A stretch of 64,000 bases of DNA, taken from contig NC_088112.1 of assembly GCF_036370855.1 (NCBI RefSeq), forward strand, positions 19,026,469 through 19,090,468, in the 5' to 3' direction. Of this stretch, positions 35,861 to 47,990 are shown piece after piece. The position numbers were made by a program, and so were the translations under genes. The notes under the pieces are model-generated. The model had not been told where the DNA came from. It ran no database searches and was given only the letters and a program-made list of their open reading frames with translations. Within the stretch, counting starts at the first letter, position 1; every line of letters begins with the position of its first letter. The DNA is from Dromaius novaehollandiae (lineage: Eukaryota > Chordata > Aves > Casuariiformes > Dromaiidae).

Positions 35861-38800
35861 TTTTTCTAGAAAAAGTCTGTAGATGAAATCATTCTGAGCT
35901 AGATATGTGGTCATATATTTGAAAGGAAACTAATCTGTGATACTAGCTTTCCTGATCAGAAGTCTGATCTTGTAGCTTCAGTAAAGGCTAACGGAACATT
36001 TAGTTGTATACAAGGTAGCAGTATAGACTACGAATCTTGGAATTACCTGTGGTTAGGATATCTAGTGATGGGCTGTGATTCCTGCCCTGCTTTTTATGCC
36101 TGTTATTCAGAAGCAGTTATTAGAGTGAATTTAATTACATGTCCTAAAAGATGTCATATGCAGTGATTTTCATGAATAGGGCACTTGTACAGGTTGCTCC
36201 GTATTTGTGTGTCATGCACCATCCTGTGGGTCTATTGCCCTATTTACTGTGGCGACTGTGCAGTGAATAATCTCCTACAGCAATTACAACCAAGAAAACT
36301 GCAAGCTCATTGACCTAGTCAACTCATTTTACTTCCAAATTCCTGAAGTCTGAAAAAAGATTGCTTCAGCAAAGCACTAAAATGCATGCTTTCAATTATT
36401 TCCTCAACATCAGTGGGACTTAAACGTAAACCCAAGCGTATTCTTGAATCTGGGCCTGGGAAGATAGAAGGCTCAAAAGAAATTTTTGAGGGAGCTGGAG
36501 GATGTTTGTAATTGCATATATAGTGGTTTGATCCTGTTCGTTTCTGAACCGTTGGCACCACTTCAGTTCCTGGTGAAAGCTCATCTGCACTGAGGGGTTC
36601 AGCAAATCATAGACCTGTTCACAATATGTTGCAGCATCAAGGCCAGATTTCGCAGCTTCCCATCCAAAATGCTCCTGAAAAAAATGCTGGCATTTCAGAG
36701 GTACGCTCCCATGGATGAAGAGGTTCTTCTTCAATCCTTGACTGTAATTGTTTTTGAAATATTTATCTTTTCATTCACTAACTAAAATAGGTGGCTGGTC
36801 TTACTTTTTCCCATTTCCTTTAACTTTTTACTCTGTCTGTTTCCCTCTGACCTGAAACAACTCCTCTCTGAAGGGATCTGGGTGATTTTGAACAGATGTA
36901 GAGACATGACAGAGTTCATTTAGAACATAATCAACAGATAATAATAGGGTACTCAGAGAAATTGCAGTGAATGACAAGTACCATCAGCCTTTTCAAAACA
37001 GCAAAATTAGACATTTTTAACTCCACATGTACAACAGTGTCAGAAGAAGCAGGAAATGACTAATTTGGAATCTTTTTATTATATTCTAGTTTTTAAAAAA
37101 TGATATTGTAGCATTCTCAAACATTATCCTGATCCTTCTCTGTTCTCTATAAGCAATAAAACCATGTTCCATATGTTATTTGAAGTAGACCGACTCTCTC
37201 GTATACTTACTGGAACCCTTCATCTTCTCTGCTTGACAGCGCTCAGCATGTCAGGATGAGGCCCCAGTGTGGTTCATGTATGATTTGTGGGCTTTCGTTA
37301 CTATATAGATTGATCTGACCTATGAAATTCACAATCTTCAAACTTCTGTAATGTGGGATTTAATCAGAGTACTTAGGAAAGTTTGGGCTATTGTCATTGT
37401 CTAGATACAAAATGCATCCATTTTGCCTTGCTGCAGAGAGAACTGAGCTGAATGTCCTCTCTTCAGCCATCAGTTTGCTGCTGCTGCAGGAAAGGAAAGT
37501 TGTTCGCTTGCTGGAGAAGCCACAGCTCATCCAGACAGCCCAGAGGCCACTGAGGACCTTGGCTTTGCTTGCTCCAGCTTCAGATCAGGTGTTCAGGCTA
37601 AAAAGCAGCCCAGACTGGTAGGATCTGCCTGGCTCGTGGCTTGCAGATGGGACGGTTCCTGCAGGAAAGTACTTAGGCCAGGAGGGCCTGGTTTGGGGGC
37701 TGAGCCTGGATTGCGGAGGCAGGTGGTGGTGTCAGGACTGCCCCTGCCCTTAGCACCCCAGTGACATGACGGCAGTCTGTCCTGCTGTCTCCTGTCAGGA
37801 TGCACCTAAGGATCTGATCTTCAAGTTGAAAACCTTGGTGTAACTAACAGTAAGCGGAGATGTGTTCTGCTGCTCTTTCACATCTTTGCCCTGACTGTTG
37901 CCCCCATACCTCACTAACTGCTGCCCTGGGACAGCAGGTCCTACACAAAAGCCAGACCCACCGTTGTCACAGTGCTCCTTCATTCAGCGTAGTCCTGTAT
38001 GCTGGGTCTCTTGCTCCCAAACGTGTGAAATGCATGTGATCTGTACAGCATTAGCAGAGAAACCAATACAGCAGTACATCCAGCCCACATTTTGCTTGCA
38101 AACCTTCCAGGCAGGCTTCCCTCTGCTTTTTACCCTTTACGATGACTCCCAAGTCAGTATTTTAAACACCAGCAGGTCATTTCTCTTGCTTGCATTGCCA
38201 GAGCTATCGTATGCAAGCCAGAGACGTGAGAAGCTTGGCTGGTGGTCTCCTAGTAATGTCAGATTTTAGTGAGGATATAGCCATTAACCTGTGCTTCCAA
38301 AGGAAAGGATACATTAGGAGAATCATTGAGTGCTGTATTCGCACTGTCAGACAGAATAAGCTTTTTATGCTGACCATGAGCATGAAGTAAGTCAGTGCAA
38401 TGATCTTTATGACAGGTGCTACTGTAAGTGGGATCTAGTCAGAAGATGCAGCACGTCCAGTGATCCTTGAGGCCTCTCTTAAGATGTGTGAAGGCTCTCC
38501 TGACAGCAGTAAGCTGCCCTCCTGCCCACTTGCACATTGGCTGGAAGGTTGTTTACTTAATTTTATCCTTTATACCTTCTGTATCTTGGGTGGATTCTGT
38601 TGCTGCTTTTGTCAACTTAAAAATAATTTTGAACACAAAAATCTTTGAATCACAAAATTCTGAAAATGTGTAAAACCAATAGAAACATTAAGCTTGGAAG
38701 AGATGTGAATGAAGTTGGGCCTTGACTGAGTGTACCAGCTTGTCATTTACAGTTGCTTTAGAGGCACTTTCCTGGCTGCTCACGGAATTGCTTTCCTTAA

Positions 38801-40529
38801 AGAAAGCAGAAGAAGAAAAATAATTTGAGCTAATACATATTCACTGTTCAGATGATGTGGAAATGGTGACGAGAATTACCTAAATATGCTGGCTAAGAGA
38901 TAAGCTTGTGAACTTTTCAAACAGTGTATAAATAGAGAATGGTATTAAAACTTAGCAAAGTTCTCACCCTTAATTTTATAGCCTTCTGGACTAATTAAGT
39001 GTCTCCATTACCTGTGGAAAGTAGGCATTTCCTTCCCAACCTACATCTATTCTCAGATCTATCTACATTTGCCATCCTTCACAGTTTCTGCATTTACTTC
39101 CAGGCTGCAATTTCTGTTTGGGCATCTATTCTTTCAGTGAACAGACAAGCTTTCTATTTATTGAAATTCATCTTGGCATGGTGAAGATTAAAGCACAGAA
39201 TTGATTAGAGGGGAGTGCTTTGAATCCATAAAGTACAATCTGTCTTTCATTTACATTTCAGACCTTACTTCACCCTATATTTGATAACATTCACCCTACA
39301 AACTCTATCTTCACAAAATGTTTGGGAACTAGATTTAGATGCAAATGTACAATCACTTTCTGCCTGGCTGTGAACGTGTCTTAAATCTTAGACCCTTAAA
39401 CTGGCACTTTTACAGGCGTCTCAGTGTCCCAGTTTCTGCTATGGGGCATGCACTACCAGAGATAAGTACGCATTTGTTGGTATATTAAGACTCCTTTTAA
39501 TTATGATTTTGAGTTTTTGCTGAGCACCATTTAAGAACACTACAATTAGGACATGCTGTCTGGTTACAATTCTCAAGGAGGAAAAGGGAAACCTGAATTC
39601 CAACCTTTTGGACAGGTAAAAGGATGTAAAAGCACAAGTTCCAACTCTCAGAAACACTGATGTGTTGGCTCTTCCTCACGTCTCCTTCGTGGCCTCTTCT
39701 CCTCAATACCCATCTGAGATGGGATCTTCCCCTTTCTGTGAGACTGCTCTAAATGCTTCTGGATGCCTGTGAGTGTTGAATTTTTCTCCACCGAGTGGAA
39801 TAGCTCTTCCTCTCTGATATATGCTGTAAGAGATCTGCCATGGGGTAGATGTCTTGCTCCCCAGGAGAACTCATGGCTGGGAACCCAAAGCAGAGACAGG
39901 CACCACATTTTCCCTATCATTCCCTTACGGGGCTAATGTGAATCCCAGTTTTAGTGCCAAACTCTCATGCATCCAATAACAAGCCTAGGTACTAAACTCA
40001 GGCCTGGTGATTCCCCTGGGTTGCAGATCTTTAAAAGTGGATGCTGCCCAAGCAAACACTTATGTGTTAAAAAGGCAGCACAGTAATATTGTGTTATCCT
40101 GACCTAACTTAGGAAGGAAAAGTCTTCAGCACACAGGGCAACATGTGACAGACTATAAGTGGATACTAGATGAAAGATTAAATGTAAACAGAGTTCGGGG
40201 GGGAGGAAGAAAGGGGTTAACCAATGGCAAAAAACTGTATCAAAAAGTCATCAACCCAACTTGTATTAGAAAGTATTTCATTATGAAGAACATCTCATTT
40301 CTGAAGGGGATTAACTGTCCAAAGAAATTTAGTCACCTCTAAGAATAACACCATCTTTTAGACAGCGCTATGCTGCCTAATTAACTACTGTTTGCACAGT
40401 GCTTTGAGATCTTTGGCTAACAAGGAAGGCACGTTGCTATGTGTAAATGTTAGAACTAATAATTTACAAAATATAGGAGTACAAAGGAGTATCATTTCAT
40501 CAAAGCCAGGTTTAACGATCTTCTTTGGT

Positions 40530-40740
40530 TGCTTGCTTAATTAGATAAGCTGCTGAATTTAATTAACTCATCAACCTAATTTGAAAAGATCTCTCAAGTC
40601 AGTAAGAGCTTGTCTTATGCCTCTTATTTCTATTTGTTGCACCAGGTCTTCAACATCACCATTTTATTAGTGTATTAACAGTAGCCTTAATTGTGTTCTA
40701 GTTTATTGCCTTTGCTCAGGTGGTGCCATTTTCCTCACTT
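40530..40740. promoter_or_regulatory. Candidate conserved noncoding element, intron 2
   Basis: Located about 0.9 kb before exon 3, this stretch contains TTAATTAGATAAGC and TTAATTAAC, which combine homeodomain and GATA-like cores, and later a CAGGTG E-box near 40720. No open frame or repeat explains it. The call is inference from motif density. Confidence 0.25.
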
Positions 40741-41584
40741 TTTTTAAATGCCAGCATGTGAAAATCAATCATGGTTTAATTTAAGGCAGTGAAATTGCTC
40801 TTACAGCCTTCTATCAAGTCAGCTATGTGCCATCCCTTTTCCCATAAGTATAATTTGGGTTTGTAAGGTGGGAGGGGTTTTTTTTTTTCCCAAGATGAAA
40901 TTATTTCATAGGAGCTCATGTTGAGTTTCTGAGGTCATGTTCCCTAGAGAAATACTATGATAGCAATTATTCTCTGGATACTCGTTTAGGACTGGTTAAC
41001 CAAACTGTTAGGTAATAAAATTTAAAGTGAAATTGATATTACAACTATATAATTCATTTGAACCCATCTGGATACGATGCCACAGCTTGATGAAACAATC
41101 TGTAACTCCTTGAAAGTTCCTGAAGAAAGAGTTGGAGTTACTAAGAAAAAATCTAAATTGTAAAACTTTCTGTAAACTCAAACCCATTGGATTGACCTCT
41201 GTTTGACCATCTTTTCGTATTCCTAGAAGATATACCACACAGTGAGGAAAGGTGAGGTGATTGCTTAAAATACCATACTTCAAAATTTCTCTGTAAAATA
41301 TCTTACAAAACTTATTGTTCTGTGAAGTGTATTTTATCATGCTGTAAAACATGTTGCTGATAGGAAAACTGCTAATCGGTTCTGGGAGAAGTTCATGTAT
41401 ATTTGTGAAAAGCGAGCTATATCCTAGATGAAACAGGTCCTTTCTTCCTATTCCAGCCAGGAGGTTTTGCAGAGATAACCTTGCTCTCAGTTGCTCTGTC
41501 TTGCTTTTTTTGATTTCATTTTGCTTGTCTGAGGCATGCTTTCAAGTGCATAACCAAATAGCACGTGTCTCTGTTTTCCCCTAG

Positions 41585-41767
41585 AACGACTATAGGAAGC
41601 TATCTATGCAATGCAAGGACTTCGTTGTGGGGGTGCTGGACCTGTGCAGAGACACTGAAGAAGTGGAGGCAATTCTGAACGGAGATGTGAACATACATTT
41701 GTGCCCTGAGCACCATCGGCCAAGCCTGAGCAGAATTAGGCTTGCTATTAAATACGAGGTCAAAAAG
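41585..41767 (+). CDS. TRPC7: TRPC7 exon 3: TRP_2/linker helices
   Basis: The exon encodes 61 codons (residues 261-321), starting [10 protein letters not shown] directly after the acceptor TAG and ending KYEVKK before the donor GTAAGC. It is phase 0 at both ends, and its length equals that of the human exon product as I recall it. It forms the cytoplasmic linker helices between the ankyrin domain and the membrane. Residues 271-294 ([10 protein letters not shown] to LNGD) are unchanged from mammals in memory. Residues 297-302 (IHLCPE) differ from the human segment (FQVWSD), after which HHRPSLSRI resumes. Read-through past the donor stays open for 25 codons to TAA at 41843. Skipping this exon would keep the frame. 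Confidence 0.96.
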
Positions 41768-42858
41768 GTAAGCTTTTCCTTTAGATGTCTGGTGAATCCA
41801 TCTTGTCAGCTAAATACTGATGCTTTGATGCCAGTTGGAAAATAATAAATGAAACATAGATTGCATTGAGCCCAGGATTATCCCTTGGATTTTAACATTT
41901 TATGGCATGATCTGCATTTTTTCACATGTTTTATTGTTGAGAAGAAAATTTGCAAAGTATGAGTTACAGCAGGCATGGCATTGCTTTTAAAGTGATAGAA
42001 GTGGATGTACGAATGGCACGAGGGACGTCCACATGGCACAGAGCTTCTTGTGCAGGCCACAGCTGTGAATCTGTGAAGGGGTCAGCAGGGACCAAAGGTT
42101 GTTACCATGACAGATTTCCTTCCTTCACTCTGATTTGCATGAAGAGGAGGGGTGAACCTGGCAGAAGCTCTGGCAGCTTTGACCAGAAAATTATAAAAGC
42201 AAAGAAATTAAAGCAGCTTCTCACCCTCCACATACAATCTGTCTTTCCTTCAAGCCAGACCTTCACCATAGGCTGAGGAAATGGCTGGACTTTGCAGCCT
42301 GACTAAAGTCAGCAGATCAAATTTCCAGTCTCACCTCAGTCCTCTTTCAACTGCACCTTGACCATCTATCTCTGATCCACATCTGGCAGTACTTACACTC
42401 CACAGCCACTTGCAACCATGAGGTCTTACCTTTTGTGTAATGTTAAAGAGCTAACATATACAAAAAGCAGCAATTTTGTCATAGGCAAGAGCCCTTAACT
42501 GAAGTCTGATGGAAAGCAGAATTCAGAATTAAAAGAAAACAGGTGGAATTTCACTCAGAATTTTATCAAAACCTCAAAGATCAATGTTTGGTGAACATTT
42601 TGTTTTTGTTTTTTAGAAGTATGTGGAAAAAGATAAGTATAGGTTTAAAAAAAAAAAAATACATCCCCAGTTCCCACTCTTACAAAGCTCCAGACCCATA
42701 TTTTAGGACTTCAGGTTTCCAACAAATTTTGATTTTTAGTGTCACTGATTCACCAGTTACAGAGGAGTGTTTTATATGAAAGACACTCAAAACTCCTCTA
42801 CTAATAAAAGAAAGATATATATTTTAAGGGAAAATATAAAGACTGTTTGACTTGTAAG

Positions 42859-42883
42859 TTTTTTTTGTTTTTTTTTTTTTTTT
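42859..42883 (+). repeat. T-rich tract (T8 G T16)
   Basis: Twenty-four T interrupted by one G, 1.1 kb after exon 3. A simple tract in intron 3; a reverse-oriented poly(A) tail of a decayed retroposon is possible, but no body is recognised. Confidence 0.8.
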
Positions 42884-45800
42884 AAATCAGCTTTATGGAA
42901 GTGAGTTCTATGAATGGAAAATTTAATTCTGGCAAATCCTGGGTCTGGGTGGTCCCAATTAATTGTTCCTACAATATGCATTGATGGAAACTGGGCTCCT
43001 GCAACTGGGCTGGGAGAGCTTTCCAAATTTTCCAGCTAACATCTGCTCTCGCTTTCCCCTCACAAACCCGCCACCTGCTTTGATCTGTCTCTCAATAGTG
43101 TTACTGTGCTGGCCAGGAAAGGTCTCTTCCTGTTATGAAAGCCATTAATTAAAGAGAATCTTAAAACTCGTATTGGAAATGAATTGCTTTCATGCAGGAA
43201 CACATGGTACGGAGCCCAGTATTTCCTCCTAAACGTGGCATCTCTGCACTGCCTCGTCACCAGCACTGAGCGTTACATCTCAGGCCACCCTCAGCTGGTG
43301 GCTTTTAGCAAGCTGGGTCGGATAAAGCTAGTGAAACTGTTGCTTTGGCAACAGAGCCCCATACTTGCCCGGGTGCTCTTTCAGAAAACCACCTCACTGA
43401 AAGGCACTCAGAGTTAGCACAGAGCTGGTAGGAACCTCAAGCCCTCTGAACGTGTGGAGTCTGCGCTGTTCTCCTTGTTCGCTCCTCTGAATACTGGCCT
43501 CATCCTTTAGATCCTGAGACCTTTGAAAGTGCCCCAGCCAGAGCTGAACTGCTGTCAGTTATTGTGCTGTTTTGAGCACGTTTGTTCTAGCTTAGCTGGT
43601 TTGTTTTTAAGAGGAACATTTCCTCCGTTTCTCATTTGTTTTATTAGTGCATGATTTCATAATGCATGACCACTGCTCTGAAGCCACATAGGATCTGTGG
43701 TAGGTCACAGGCGGTTGGTCTCTTCATCTGTAAATAACTTCCTGTGCCCAGGAAAGCTGAGCATCCTCTCTGGATGGCAGAAGCTTGTTGCTCACAGATA
43801 CTAATTGTTAAAGTAATTACAGAGCATAAATATGAGCTTTAGTCAATCTTGAGTTGACTCTCAGGTTAGCACTTCTCAGCGTATTCTTTTCAGCATGCAG
43901 TGTATGTCTATGTGTAAGATGAGCACTTAACTGCTAACTCAAAAGGAAGATAGTTTCATTTGTGGGAGGCAGAGACACATTCAGATAAATGGCTTTGCTT
44001 ATTGGCAGTGACTTATGATAACAGACTGATATTTATCATACATACTTGCTGAACAAAGAGATTGTGTTATGCTAACACAGTAATGGTTTCCTTAAGTGGC
44101 AATAGATTCATTGTACAGGTTTTATATCTACTTGAGAGACAGCTATGCTTATTTGTACAAAATCTGTCCTCTGAATTATATCTTCATTTTAAGACAATTA
44201 TAGAGAGGGGGGAGGTGGAGGGGGAATTATTATAAATATTTAATCAATTAATTTGGGGGCTGATTCTGTAAATTCCAAGTCACTCTTCAAAGCAAATGAA
44301 ATGATTCATAGGCATAGCAAGAGCGCGTATGGCCCTCCAAGTACAGAAGGCAAACTGAGAAAGGCGCATTAAGTGACTGCTCCTTTCCACCTTTTTAACT
44401 GCACTCTGACACTGGAATGGTACGGGAATAACACTGTTTGCTTTTTGCCCTGGACATTTTGTTAGCTACAACAGGGTTGCAATTCTATATTAAGAAATAA
44501 AGATGTTCTTTCTTAAGTGAGTATAGAGAGGGCAGTGAGTGAAATGCTTCATACTTGCTCCTTCCCACGAGCAGCAAGAAGAAGCTTAGAAGCAACATGG
44601 CCTTACAGATTTCACAGTGGGCTGAAAAAATAAAATGAACAGGGCAGCAGATGCTAGGGTTTGGGGGTTTTTTCTTCTTTTTCATTAAGTTAGTCTCCAG
44701 TCTAAATATTTGAGCTTGCATACAAAGTTTTAATAAATATTTGATATTTTATCTTTTTCTACCATTATGCTTCTTAATTCACATTTCCTTATTAGCACTC
44801 TAAGTGCATGGGATAGGCTTTATTTAATGAAAGTTTTCAGAGCATCATTATATTGAAAATTATTATTTAGTATCCATGAATTTACTGTTCCAGCTGCTGC
44901 TCCAGTCCGCCTTTTGTCACATCATTATTTCTGGAATCTGAGAAAGATGTTGAGGACTCCCATCCTCAGGCAGGACAGCAATTGCATCCATCAAACTTCA
45001 TCAAGCCTTTGCATGAACTTCTAAAATCCTCCTCCTTTTTTTGTTTTTGTTTTTTTTTTTTTTACACTCTTTTATCTTTATCACTTTGTAGCCCTCATAC
45101 ACTGCAGTCAGCAGCTGCAGCATCCTTTAGCCGTAGCAGGTGGTCTCCTGGCTTTTCCTATCCCCTGCCCATCTCACAGCTCATGCAGACTTGTTCTTCC
45201 CCTCAAAGACCACATCGCCATGGAGGCAGAGATGGCACCATTTCGAAACTGAGACTCATCACACCCATCACGTTGCATTTTATGGATCTAAATTTGCTCT
45301 ATGATCCCTTATTTTTTTCTTCCTATGTACTCACATGAAAATTTTAGGGACACAGTTAATGTTATATACACAGCTCATATTGTTAGAGCCAGTTTAGGTT
45401 CCAACTCAATATCTTCCTGATCTTGAATTCACCACTTATGCTTCCCAATGAGTTGCAGAAGGAAGGGGCTGTACTTCCCCTGCATGCACAGTCACCCTGT
45501 CCACATCATGCCTGTGTTACAGGAAACTCCTCCGTCAGTCTCGTGGTTGCTCTTAGACCAAAGCCCAGTGCTTCTCATGCCTCTGGTTTTGAGTCCTTCT
45601 CATGCCTCTGCAATCCCACTGACCTCCAGGGCACGACGCAGCCCTGGGTGGGAGGTCAGAGCCTCCTTGCCACCTCTGTCCCCTCTCACCTCCTCTCCCC
45701 AGGAAATCTGCAGCTGAGAACTTCAACAGGCTTTGATCCAAACCCTAAATGATCTTTCTCTGCAATTTTTTCCTTTGTGCTTCCCATTAGGATTCTCTAT

Positions 45801-47739
45801 TACTTTGTCCTTCTGTTCTTTCAAAAAGCAATTCACAGTTCAACAGACAGGAGGTAGTTTTATTGATCAGTATCTTTTATTTCTATTAGTACCTTAGAAC
45901 ATTTGAGATGAACCTTGGAAAGTCATTCAAGAATGCACAAGAGGTTCCAAACTTCATGTCCTTGTCTGTCTCTTTTTCTTTTTCTCTTCACAAAACAAGC
46001 CACTGGCAGGTATAAGACACTGGAAAGAGAGCAACTTCATCTTTCAACAACATAACTGAGGCACTTTATATAGAAGGTCACTGAAGAATAGCTAAATTTG
46101 CTATATTTTACAAAATGGTCCTTAATCTTCATATTTCTCCAGTCCTCTACTCTTCATGAAAGAACTAAACAATCACTCTGTACCCCAGGATTCTTGGAAA
46201 ACTGCATTCAGAAGTCCTCAAATTCAAGTTTTCCAGAATCACGGCTCTCTTCAAATGAGCTGTCTTAATGATTCATGATTCCTCTAAAACGATTCCGAAT
46301 GTTACAAAGGGAACATTTTGTCAAGAGTGAAATAAACAATTTGCAAACATTTGGGTATTTAATAAGTCCTGGCTACTTTCCAAGAAATGCACTGTGTTAT
46401 GGGATTGTAGCAAATTCACTGCTGTCTACCCCGGCATTATTTAGGATGCTTCACACTTGCAAGAGCTGGTCGGGGAGGGGTTTCTCTCTCCTCCAGCTGC
46501 ATGGACCCCCCTGGTGAAGGCAGCGGGTGCCTCTATTCTGCAGAAAGCTGGGCGGTGGGAAAGGGCAGCAAAGCACCTTGCTGCTGATGCAGAGCGGAAC
46601 AAGGCTGTTCACGTGATTTCTTTGGGTAACGTAAGAGAGGGCTCGTCACAGTGTGCGAGCAAATGCCGTGGCGGACTCCAGCACTTACTCCGAATGCATG
46701 GAAGTGGCAAAATTGAAAGTGATGTTAAGGTGAAGTGATAATCGTTTAGGCTGGCTGTTTCTGATGGACAACAGCCAAGAGTGGTTTGAGTTGCCAAATT
46801 TCAGTTCTGGTCCTGAAGAAAGAAAACTGAATTGATCCTAGCCGCAGCATTAGTTTCAGGACTTTTCTATGCTTTTTCACGCAAGCTCTGCAGGAACCAG
46901 ACTAGGTGCATTCCAGCACAGTTCTGAACTTGACAGGTTCATCTGTCCTGAAGGAAAGGAGCATCCCCCTCCTCTGTAGGGAGGTAGTGCCACCGCTTTT
47001 CATATGGCTTCGCTGTGAAAGCTGCCTCAGCCAAGGTTGCTTTCAATCATTCGCCGTGTAGGCGTATAACATCTAAGTGAGAGTAAGTTCACGGTCTTGA
47101 CTGGAAATTGCACAGCAATGTTTTTTCTTGTCTTGAAGCAATTAGATAATTTTGATTCCAGTCAAATACTGGACATAAAAGGTGGCACAGATTTTCCCTA
47201 TGAGGGAGTTCATCTCTTAGTAAACCTGGGGGTGATTTCCCCCAGTGAGGGGAACCAACCTTCTACTAATGAGAAGCTGGGAAGACTTTCCCTTCCTCTG
47301 TCTGAACCAAGCTGCCCTTTCATCAAAAGGCATTTACTCAAAAAAGGGGCTAGTGGAAAGTTAGGCCAGAGATTTATCCACTTGTGTGGAGAACCAACAG
47401 TGATGAAATGCACAGGTTTTGATATACCACTACAAAACCATTTTACTGGTGTATATTAGTTTTACAGAATATTTAAATATTTTATGTTCTCATTTTTGTC
47501 CTTACTGCTATGCTCTTCTCTTGTCATCCTTTCATGTTGGCAGGGCGCTTATATGTCGACATTTATCTTTAGGTCGAAAGCAGGAGCTTCTCTGCAGGAG
47601 GTAACACCTATTCTCCTGTGTTCCCAATGTCAGAATCATCGTTGCCGTGTTCTTTTCAATTGCAAATGTTGAGTGCCCAGCTCTATTTTCTCAGTTAGCA
47701 GCTCAGTTCATGACCATCGCAAAGCCAGAGCACCTTTCT

Positions 47740-47990
47740 CTTTCACGAGTTTTAATTTAATTAACAGTAAGACACACAAATTGGGTTTGAGGAAAAAAAT
47801 TAATATGAATTAAACAGAACACCAGATGGCTGCGTAAATCCTATTTAATAGAGAGCTGGAACAGGAACTTTTCTCATAACTGTATTATTAATAATTAACA
47901 TATGGATGATGCTCCAAACAGAATACTCCTGGCTGCATTAAATTATAATTTTTTACTGCATTGGTCATGCGACGCAGATACTCAAGGGCA
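47740..47990. promoter_or_regulatory. Candidate conserved noncoding element, intron 3
   Basis: This dense AT-rich stretch contains TTAATTTAATTAAC (about 47751-47764), TATTATTAATAATTAAC and AAATTATAATTTTTTA, with unique-looking sequence between them and no open frame. The clustered TAATTA-type cores resemble homeodomain-bound enhancers. No alignment is available, so this is inference. Confidence 0.28.

Larger units (their letters stand above)
16891..41584 (+). other. TRPC7: TRPC7 intron 2 (24694 bp)
   Basis: The donor GTAATT is at 16891; the acceptor tract TGTTTTCCCCTAG ends at 41584. It is the largest intron here. It is mostly AT-rich, unique-looking DNA without recognisable LINE, SINE or LTR sequence. 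Listed separately are inverted repeats (17803-17834, 18956-18982), homopolymers (21240-21256, 31942-31954, 34027-34041), a 22-bp direct repeat (28476-28524), a GC-rich patch (29720-29920) and three AT-rich regulatory candidates. A pair of overlapping 158-codon frames at 30507-31296 resembles nothing known. Read-through from exon 2 stays open for 22 codons to TAA at 16957. Confidence 0.9.

Noticed and set aside
36319..36734. Minus-strand frames of 80 and 104 codons
   Set aside because: No known domain, no splice borders, and the two frames overlap in different phases.
45423..45752. Overlapping 109- and 89-codon frames in intron 3
   Set aside because: Frames overlap in different phases, contain a short direct repeat and resemble nothing known.
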